Shown here in pieces: positions 1-4,591 of a DNA stretch of 8,545 nt. The notes below the pieces were generated by a model. It worked only from the letters and a program-made list of their open reading frames with translations. It searched no databases and had not been told where the DNA came from. Source of the DNA: Bifidobacterium breve (GTDB lineage Bacteria > Actinomycetota > Acidimicrobiia > Acidimicrobiales > Ilumatobacteraceae); contig CAMBWL010000033.1 in the NCBI GenBank assembly GCA_945871625.1, positions 1 through 8,545 on the forward strand, read 5' to 3'. Position numbers and translations under genes: made by a program. Each line of letters begins with the position of its first letter. Within the stretch, counting starts at the first letter, position 1.

Positions 1-195
1 TCGCGTCTCGCAGAAACAAATGCGTCGCGCATCGTTTTAGTCAGTTGCGATGCCGTTGCTGGCGCACGCGACCTGCGCTTGTTGATCGACGCCGGTTATG
101 AACTCGAACAGACGACAGTTCTAGATTTATTTCCGCACACACCACACATCGAAACAGTCAGCGCACTTCAGCGCAAGGCGCGCACAACTCGCTGA
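1..195 (+). CDS. Class I SAM-dependent RNA 5-methyluridine methyltransferase, C-terminal end (TrmA/RlmC/RlmD family)
   Basis: Frame 1 is open from the window edge and gives 64 residues before a TGA. The piece matches the C-terminal catalytic end of the TrmA/RumA family, which methylates uridine C5 in tRNA or 23S rRNA using S-adenosylmethionine. Visible are the VSC motif with the nucleophilic cysteine (Cys16 of the fragment), the following ARDLRLL helix, the LDLFPHT segment, and HIE with the general-base glutamate (Glu51). The spacing of about 35 residues between Cys and Glu agrees with E. coli TrmA (Cys324/Glu358). The N-terminal TRAM domain and the SAM-binding motifs lie outside the window, so tRNA versus rRNA specificity cannot be decided. 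The last 28 nt overlap the 3' end of the convergent oxidoreductase gene. Confidence 0.88.
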   Translation, partial: SRLAETNASRIVLVSCDAVAGARDLRLLIDAGYELEQTTVLDLFPHTPHIETVSALQRKARTTR

Positions 196-761
196 CCAAT
201 TGTTGCGAGGTGTTTTTGTCGCTGTTCGTATGTTGATTTGTCAAGACCATAAAGCGCAATCCATCGCGCGCGACAAAACTTATTGCACATCACGCGAATC
301 GAACGCGAAATTGTGCGCTTGCCCGGCTCGCCTTGTAACGCGTTAATAAACTTCGAAGAACCGTGCGTCGTGACTGCCACGAGACGAGTGATGTTCGTCA
401 GGCGAGGGCGAATCGTGTTGGCACCAGGGGGCAAGACCCAAGCGACTTCGTTCATCCATGTGCGATCGATCCAGCCTTTGAGCATCGCGGGTAGACCAGA
501 CCACCAAGTCGGATAAACAAACACGATCGCCTCGCACCAGCGCAAATCTTCGACATCTCGCGCGAGTTCGGGGCGGGTCGTCGGTGCCGTGTGGTGCAGC
601 GCGCGCTCGGCGGCGCTCAAGAACGGGTTGAAGTTTTCGGCGTACAAGTCGCGCAAGCGAACATCATGTTTGGCAGTGGTTAATCCTTTGATCACCGCAT
701 CGCGAATCGCACAGTTGAAAGAGCCATCAACCGGGTGAACATAAATTACGAGCGCTTTCAT
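168..761 (-). CDS. Flavodoxin-fold NAD(P)H-dependent oxidoreductase, paralog 2
   Basis: A 197-residue protein of the NQO1/MdaB/KefF-type family (Flavodoxin_2 fold), expected to bind FMN or FAD in the cytoplasm and pass two electrons from NAD(P)H to quinones or similar acceptors. The N-terminus MKALVIYVHPVDGSFN is the family's first beta strand and phosphate-binding loop. VYPTWWSGLPAMLKGWIDR (about residues 83-101) is the hallmark flavin-site segment. VTTHGSS follows as the second flavin loop. I chose the ATG at 761 rather than the longer open frame to 962 because the family begins here and because this ATG overlaps the stop of the upstream paralog as ATGA, a sign of translational coupling. 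The stop lies inside the convergent methyltransferase gene. The real acceptor is unknown. Confidence 0.87.
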   Translation of the reverse strand: MKALVIYVHPVDGSFNCAIRDAVIKGLTTAKHDVRLRDLYAENFNPFLSAAERALHHTAPTTRPELARDVEDLRWCEAIVFVYPTWWSGLPAMLKGWIDRTWMNEVAWVLPPGANTIRPRLTNITRLVAVTTHGSSKFINALQGEPGKRTISRSIRVMCNKFCRARWIALYGLDKSTYEQRQKHLATIGQRVVRALR

Positions 762-1372
762 GACCCGCTCGTTTTGCGGCCGAGTCGATTGACTATTTTT
801 GTCGTCGTGTCGGTGAGAAATTTTCGGCGCTCTTCGGCGGTGCAAGTGTCGAGCGCGTAGATGCCACACCACATCGTGCGCGTGCGCAAGCCGGTTGATG
901 CACGAATCGCACGAGTCAAAGTTCGTCGGCCGTTGTCGTTGACCAGTTTCACATAGCGCCACGGCGAGCCGTATGTGCTGACACCAATAATGTGACGCAC
1001 ATTGTGCAAGTTGGGTCGAATCTTGTTGTTGTCGTTAAACCGAAACGCCACACCCAACACAAAAACACGTTCGAGCCAACCTTTGAGTTGTGCCGGCAGC
1101 CCAGACCACCAAGTGGGGTAGACAAAAATCAGCGCCTCGGCTTGCTTAAGAACTTCGGCGTAGCGTCGCGTCTCGTCGGTTATCAACGGTGTCGCGGTTT
1201 CGTATGCCGCAAGCTCGCCAGCCGATATTGCAGTTGCGAACTTCTCGTCAGCCAAGCGAATCGCCGTGATGCTGTGCGCGCGCTGTGATTCGAGCGCGCC
1301 AATTATCCCATCAAAAATTGCCGCACAATAACTGTCGGCACTCGGATGGCCAAGCACAACGACTATGTTCAT
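758..1372 (-). CDS. Flavodoxin-fold NAD(P)H-dependent oxidoreductase, paralog 1
   Basis: A 204-residue homologue of the next gene and of the NQO1/MdaB family of flavin quinone reductases. The start MNIVVVLGHPSADSY matches the family's first strand and loop. VYPTWWSGLPAQLKGWLER (around residues 84-102), followed by GVAF, is the flavin/substrate segment. STYGSPW forms the second flavin loop. The two neighbours share the VYPTWWSGLPA-LKGW core but differ elsewhere, so the duplication is old or the copies have specialised. The ATG is only 4 nt from the tRNA-Lys 3' end. The only SD-like sequence, GGGGAG, belongs to the tRNA. The gene is probably transcribed from the tRNA promoter. It ends in an ATGA overlap with paralog 2. 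The substrate is not predictable from sequence. Confidence 0.88.
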   Translation of the reverse strand: MNIVVVLGHPSADSYCAAIFDGIIGALESQRAHSITAIRLADEKFATAISAGELAAYETATPLITDETRRYAEVLKQAEALIFVYPTWWSGLPAQLKGWLERVFVLGVAFRFNDNNKIRPNLHNVRHIIGVSTYGSPWRYVKLVNDNGRRTLTRAIRASTGLRTRTMWCGIYALDTCTAEERRKFLTDTTTKIVNRLGRKTSGS

Positions 1373-1376
1373 TAAG

Positions 1377-1449
1377 TGCTCCCCCTGGGATTTGAACCCA
1401 GGACCTGCGGATTAAGAGTCCGTTGCTCTACCAACTGAGCTAGAGGAGC
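1377..1449 (-). tRNA. tRNA-Lys (anticodon CTT)
   Basis: The 73-nt sequence folds as a complete cloverleaf. The acceptor GCTCCTC pairs with GGGGAGC through one G-U. The D stem is GCTC/GAGC with loop AGTTGGTA. The anticodon stem is ACGGA/TCCGC (outermost A-C mismatch) with loop CTCTTAA presenting CTT. The T stem is CTGGG/CCCAG with loop TTCAAAT. The discriminator is A, and CCA is not encoded, so it must be added by tRNA nucleotidyltransferase. It reads AAG lysine codons. It lies 77 nt downstream of tRNA-His and 4 nt upstream of an oxidoreductase start codon. Confidence 0.96.
1379..1384 (-). promoter_or_regulatory. Shine-Dalgarno sequence embedded in the tRNA-Lys acceptor stem
   Basis: Read on the minus strand, the tRNA 3' end and gene start are GGGGAG-CACTTA-ATG. 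The GGAG core lies 6 nt before the ATG at 1372, ideal spacing for an SD, yet all of it is part of the tRNA 3' acceptor strand (discriminator A at 1377). Cleavage of the precursor by RNase Z would leave only CUUA before AUG, a nearly leaderless message. That the site works as an SD is inferred from sequence and spacing. Confidence 0.55.
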
Positions 1450-1526
1450 GACAACGCCTTAAGCGATAACGCCTCGCCACTCTAATAGATCATGGTGATA
1501 CGCCGAAAAGCGCGAAATTTTGTTGG

Positions 1527-1600
1527 GGTGGACGAGGGGTCTCGAACCCCCGACCTCCAGGACCACAACCTGGCGCTCTAACCAACTGAGCTACGCCCAC
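1527..1600 (-). tRNA. tRNA-His (anticodon GTG)
   Basis: A complete 74-nt cloverleaf: acceptor GTGGGCG/CGTCCAC, D stem GCTC/GAGC, anticodon stem CCAGG/CCTGG with loop TTGTGGT (anticodon GTG), and T stem GGGGG/CCCCT with loop TTCGAGA. The discriminator is C (1527) and the base before the acceptor is G on the minus strand (1601), so the histidine-specific extra G-1:C73 pair recognised by HisRS is encoded. Unlike the neighbouring tRNA-Lys, the next three bases (1526-1524) read CCA, so the 3' terminus is genome-encoded or matches by chance. It is the first gene of the minus-strand tRNA/oxidoreductase group. Confidence 0.96.
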
Positions 1601-1730
1601 CACGAACAATTAAGTGTGCCATAGATATGTGGTCGCCCCAACGCACATTTGTGATTCGCGCGCAAATTAAATCTTGCCGAACCCTATGAATCCTTGAGTT
1701 TGCGAGTTCTGCTGCGCTGATGACCACGGC

Positions 1731-1736
1731 TACACT
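1731..1736 (+). promoter_or_regulatory. Candidate -10 box for the aminotransferase gene
   Basis: TACACT fits the TANNNT actinobacterial -10 pattern and lies 30 nt before the ATG at 1767, leaving room for a leader with the GGAG ribosome site at 1754-1757. No good -35 is seen at 17-18 nt upstream (only TTCTGC or TCTGCT). The rest of the 1602-1766 divergent intergenic region shows no other feature I can defend. Confidence 0.35.
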
Positions 1737-1766
1737 AAAGCCAACTAAATACTGGAGTTGATAACC

Positions 1767-3140
1767 ATGACAGCGATGGATTCCACGCTGTTTTCACCAC
1801 TTGCACAACGTGCAAGGGAGATAACAACCCGAGAGCTTGCGTTGTACGCCGAACGCACAAAAGGCTCGCAACGCGCCGTCGAGCGGGCCCGCAAGAGTTT
1901 GCCCCTGGGCGTACCGTCGAATTTTCAGTCGTATGACCCGTATCCAATCGTCATCGCTTCGGCTGGCAGTTCGTGGATGCAGGACGTCGACGGCAATCGC
2001 TACACCGATTTCGATATGGGTTTTGGCGCGCTGTTTTCGGGCCATGTACACCCACTCGTGCGCGCAGCAATCGATAAGCAACTAGACATCGGCACGCTAT
2101 TTGTGTCGCCTTGTGAAGACAATGCCGAGGTCGCCGAGATGCTCGCCGAGCGCTATGGATTACCACTTTGGAGATTCACGAACTCGGGCACCGAAGCCAC
2201 GATGGACGCAATTCGCGTCGCACGCGCCGCAACTGGCCGAGACAAAATCGTCAAAGTCGAAGGCGGTTATCACGGTCACCACGACGAAGTGATGATCTCG
2301 ATGAAGCCACCGATCGCAGTTGCCGGCCCCGCGCGCAGACCTTTTTCGGTACCGTCAAGTGCTGGCATCACGGCTGACACGATCAAAACGACGCTCGTTG
2401 TGCCGTATAACGACCCAGAAGCGCTCGAAGATATTTTGCGAGCGGGCGATGTGGCGTGTTTCATCGTCGAGCCAGTTATGCAAAACATCGGCATCTGCAT
2501 GCCGTTGCCTGGTTATTTGCAAGCAGTTCGCGAAATCACTCAGCGCTACGGCACGCTGTTGATTTTCGACGAAGTAAAAACGGGCATCACATCTGGTTGG
2601 GGTGGCGCAACCGGCACTCTCGGAGTCACGCCCGATCTTGTCGCTCTTGCCAAGTCAATCGGTGGCGGTTTGCCGCTCGGTGCATTTGGTGGCAAACGCG
2701 AATATATGGACACGATAACCAGCGGCAAGGTGGTGCATCTCGGCACATACAACGGCAACCCATTGTGCATGGCTGCAGCCAAGGCGGTGTTGCGCCAAGT
2801 TTGCACACGCGAAGCCACACAAAAAGCAATTGATCTAAACACGAAACTTGTAGACGCCTGCACGGATGTGATCGATCGCGCCGGCATCGACGCGCACGTC
2901 GTGCAATTCGGCGCCAAAGGTTGCGTCACTTGGTCGCGCGAACCGATTCAAAATTATCGTGACTACAAAGCCACCGATTTTGATCTGGCGTTCGCGCAGT
3001 GGATGCACGGCATCAATCGCGGAGCGCTTCTTCCACCAGGTCTCGACGACCAGTGGTTGATTTCAATTCTGCATGGTGAATCTGAGACGCTAAATTACGC
3101 AAATGTTTTTCAAGAATTTGTTGACGAACTTCTCATCTAA
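1767..3140 (+). CDS. Class III PLP-dependent aminotransferase, glutamate-1-semialdehyde aminomutase-like
   Basis: A 457-residue fold-type I, class III aminotransferase. Visible sites are NSGTEAT (139-145) for the PLP phosphate, YHGHHD (168-173) with the ring-stacking aromatic, EPV (235-237), FDEVKTG (267-273) with Asp268 for the pyridine nitrogen, AKSIGGGLPLGAFGG with Schiff-base Lys296, and GTYNGNP (326-332) completing the phosphate site. Overall resemblance is to HemL, but HemL usually has FDEVMTGFR and GTFSGNP here, and the protein carries a roughly 40-residue N-terminal extension. It is therefore more likely a related transaminase of unknown substrate than the tetrapyrrole enzyme. The ATG at 1767 has GGAG 9 nt upstream; an in-frame TTG at 1758 lies too close to that site. 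The gene is monocistronic and diverges from tRNA-His. Confidence 0.85.
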   Translation: MTAMDSTLFSPLAQRAREITTRELALYAERTKGSQRAVERARKSLPLGVPSNFQSYDPYPIVIASAGSSWMQDVDGNRYTDFDMGFGALFSGHVHPLVRAAIDKQLDIGTLFVSPCEDNAEVAEMLAERYGLPLWRFTNSGTEATMDAIRVARAATGRDKIVKVEGGYHGHHDEVMISMKPPIAVAGPARRPFSVPSSAGITADTIKTTLVVPYNDPEALEDILRAGDVACFIVEPVMQNIGICMPLPGYLQAVREITQRYGTLLIFDEVKTGITSGWGGATGTLGVTPDLVALAKSIGGGLPLGAFGGKREYMDTITSGKVVHLGTYNGNPLCMAAAKAVLRQVCTREATQKAIDLNTKLVDACTDVIDRAGIDAHVVQFGAKGCVTWSREPIQNYRDYKATDFDLAFAQWMHGINRGALLPPGLDDQWLISILHGESETLNYANVFQEFVDELLI

Positions 3141-3198
3141 AAAATAATTTCATCGCGCAAACCTGAATAGCGCTTGGCTCGTGACAGCAGGCGACCAT

Positions 3199-3232
3199 CT
3201 TTAAGGCGTCTTAAAGCCAGGCTGAAAGGCTT
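3199..3232. repeat. Two overlapping inverted repeats between the aminotransferase gene and recA
   Basis: CTTTAAG (3199-3205) and CTTAAAG (3210-3216) form a perfect 7-bp stem with a GCGT loop. A second stem, AAGCC (3214-3218) with GGCTT (3228-3232), shares bases with the first, so only one can form. The pair lies 59-92 nt past the aminotransferase stop and just upstream of the recA -35 box. No T-tract follows, so it is at best a weak terminator; a protein-binding site is also possible. Confidence 0.3.
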
Positions 3233-3255
3233 ATGCCATATAGGGTTTAAGATGC

Positions 3256-3284
3256 TTGACCGAACATCTGTTCGTGTGTAGGGT
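3256..3284 (+). promoter_or_regulatory. recA promoter (-35 TTGACC, -10 TAGGGT)
   Basis: TTGACC at 3256-3261 is five of six to the sigma-70/SigA -35 consensus. Exactly 17 nt later comes TAGGGT (3279-3284), matching TANNNT. Transcription would begin near 3291, giving a leader of about 90 nt before recA. The spacer is almost entirely filled by the LexA operator, so bound LexA would block RNA polymerase. Confidence 0.8.
3261..3274. promoter_or_regulatory. LexA operator (SOS box)
   Basis: CGAACATCTGTTCG is a perfect 5+5 inverted repeat around ATCT and fits the CGAAC-N4-GTTCG box bound by LexA in Actinobacteria and Bacillus. Its place between -35 and -10 of recA predicts repression until RecA filaments trigger LexA self-cleavage after DNA damage. 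The type of box also separates the host from Gammaproteobacteria, whose boxes are CTG-N10-CAG. Confidence 0.9.
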
Positions 3285-3382
3285 TGCCTGCAACACCCAT
3301 TACCTAGGGTGCCATTTTCTAAACATAAACAAATTTCCCCCAAAACAACGATTAATTTCAACCAAATGAAAGGCAACACAAA

Positions 3383-4486
3383 ATGAGCAGCGAAAAAGAC
3401 AAAGCCCTCGAGGTAGCCCTCGGGGCAATTGATAAGCAGTTCGGCAAAGGTTCGATCATGCGCATGGGCGATAAGCAAGGTCTCGAGATTGAGTTCATTC
3501 CAACAGGTGCTCTTCCGCTTGACATCGCTCTTGGCATCGGTGGCGTTCCACGCGGTCGCATTGTTGAAATCTTCGGTCCAGAATCGTCGGGTAAGTCAAC
3601 TTTGGCGATGCACATCGTGGCCGAAGCCCAACGCAACGGCGGCATTTGTGCCTACGTCGATGCAGAACACGCAATGGATCCTATTTATGCCAAGGCGATC
3701 GGTGTTGATACCGACAACTTGTTGATCTCACAGCCAGATACGGGCGAGCAGGCACTCGAAATCGTCGACATGTTGGTGCGCTCAGGTGCGCTTGACGTTG
3801 TCGACATCGACTCGGTTGCTGCGCTCACACCACGAGCCGAAATTGAAGGCGAAATGGGCGATAGTCACATGGGTTTGCAGGCTCGCTTAATGAGCCAAGC
3901 AATGCGCAAGCTCACAGCCAACTTGCACAGGTCAAACACTGTGGCTGTGTTCATCAACCAGTTGCGCGAAAAAATCGGCGTAATGTTCGGCTCACCAGAA
4001 ACAACACCCGGTGGTCGTGCGCTTAAGTTTTATTCGTCGGTACGCCTCGACATTCGTCGCATAGAAACAATCAAAGATGGCGTCGAAGTCGTGGGCTCGC
4101 GCACTCGTGTGAAAGTCGTCAAAAACAAAGTTTCGCCCCCGTTTAAGCAAGCTGAATTCGACATCATGTACGGCAAGGGCATCAGCCGTGAAGGCGCAGT
4201 GCTCGACATGGCAGTCGAGATGGGCATCGCCAAAAAATCCGGCGCATGGTTCACATATGACGGAGAACAACTCGGTCAGGGTCGTGAAAACGCCAAACTA
4301 TTCCTGGCAGAAAATACCGAAGTGATGGTGCAAATGGCCGATCGTGTGCGTCAGCAATCGATGCCGGTTGTCGAAACACCAACTACCCAAACCGCCGAAG
4401 CAAAATCAGTGCCGGCAAAACCCGCCGCTGAAAAGGCGCCAAAGAAAGCTTTCACGGCCAAAGACGACGAGCCAATCGAACTCTAG
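3383..4486 (+). CDS. recA: Recombinase RecA
   Basis: RecA forms ATP-dependent filaments on single-stranded DNA, drives strand exchange and stimulates LexA cleavage. The 367-residue protein has the N-terminal polymerisation helix (about 1-30), Walker A GPESSGKST (65-73, Lys71), catalytic Glu95 in YVDAEH, Walker B ending at Asp143, loop L1 with EGEMGDSHMGLQAR (155-168), Gln193 in INQLREKIGV, and loop L2 with GSPETTPGG (203-211). The C-terminal domain is followed by a Lys/Ala/Pro-rich linker and an acidic end. The start ATG has GAAAGG (3368-3373) 9 nt upstream. Oddity: residue 141 in the Walker B strand is Asp (VVDID) where the family has a hydrophobic residue, as in E. coli VIVVD. Expression is expected to be SOS-controlled. 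A hairpin follows the stop, and recX, a common next gene, is absent. Confidence 0.98.
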   Translation: MSSEKDKALEVALGAIDKQFGKGSIMRMGDKQGLEIEFIPTGALPLDIALGIGGVPRGRIVEIFGPESSGKSTLAMHIVAEAQRNGGICAYVDAEHAMDPIYAKAIGVDTDNLLISQPDTGEQALEIVDMLVRSGALDVVDIDSVAALTPRAEIEGEMGDSHMGLQARLMSQAMRKLTANLHRSNTVAVFINQLREKIGVMFGSPETTPGGRALKFYSSVRLDIRRIETIKDGVEVVGSRTRVKVVKNKVSPPFKQAEFDIMYGKGISREGAVLDMAVEMGIAKKSGAWFTYDGEQLGQGRENAKLFLAENTEVMVQMADRVRQQSMPVVETPTTQTAEAKSVPAKPAAEKAPKKAFTAKDDEPIEL

Positions 4487-4504
4487 TTTTGCTACTGCCA
4501 TTGA

Positions 4505-4534
4505 GGCAGGTGGGTCGCAATTGGCCCACCTGCC
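4505..4534 (+). terminator. Hairpin terminator after recA
   Basis: GGCAGGTGGG (4505-4514) pairs perfectly with CCCACCTGCC (4525-4534). Two or three further pairs including G-U can extend the stem inward, leaving a loop of about 4-6 nt. It starts 18 nt after the recA stop. No U-tract follows, the form often seen in Actinobacteria, so termination efficiency is uncertain. It would separate SOS-induced recA from the miaB operon. Confidence 0.72.
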
Positions 4535-4548
4535 GCAATGAAATCATG

Positions 4549-4579
4549 CCGTTAATCGCGCCGTTAATCGCGCCGTTAA
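4549..4579. repeat. Short tandem repeat, 12-bp unit, about 2.6 copies
   Basis: The unit CCGTTAATCGCG occurs at 4549-4560 and 4561-4572, followed by a partial CCGTTAA at 4573-4579. The copies are identical. The array lies between the recA terminator and the miaB start, and the last copy runs into a TAAAAT -10-like box. It may be a slippage product or a set of binding sites one helical turn apart. Confidence 0.85.
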
Positions 4580-4582
4580 AAT
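4577..4582 (+). promoter_or_regulatory. Candidate -10 box for the miaB operon
   Basis: TAAAAT matches TANNNT well and ends 9 nt before the miaB GTG at 4592. Transcription would then begin at or within a few bases of the GTG, giving a leaderless or nearly leaderless message. This agrees with the lack of a properly spaced SD. No -35 consensus is seen; that place is occupied by the tandem repeat. Confidence 0.42.
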
Positions 4583-4591
4583 AGCCAGGTC

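Noticed and set aside
762..962. N-terminal extension of the minus-strand oxidoreductase to 962
   Set aside because: The extra 67 residues lie in another frame of the upstream paralog and show no homology pattern. The family N-terminus begins exactly at the ATG at 761, which overlaps the upstream stop.
1450..1523. Separate promoter for tRNA-Lys (TAGAGT on the minus strand, about 30 nt upstream)
   Set aside because: The -35 partner is poor (TTCGGC) and one TANNNT match is expected by chance in a spacer of this size.
1758..1766. TTG start for the aminotransferase
   Set aside because: It directly abuts the GGAG site with no spacing, whereas the ATG at 1767 is 9 nt from it.
2546..2929. Minus-strand 127-codon open frame inside the aminotransferase gene, and similar long antisense frames in miaB and dapF
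   Set aside because: These are shadow frames of well-supported genes, with low-complexity composition and no family motifs.
3281..3311. Possible attenuator in the recA leader (GTTG/CAAC versus CACCC/GGGTG hairpins)
   Set aside because: The upstream half would lie before the predicted transcription start, both stems are only 4-5 bp, and there is no T-tract or leader peptide.
3137..3478. Minus-strand open frame of 113 codons across the recA upstream region
   Set aside because: It runs antisense over the recA promoter, LexA box and N-terminus, and has no recognisable protein features.
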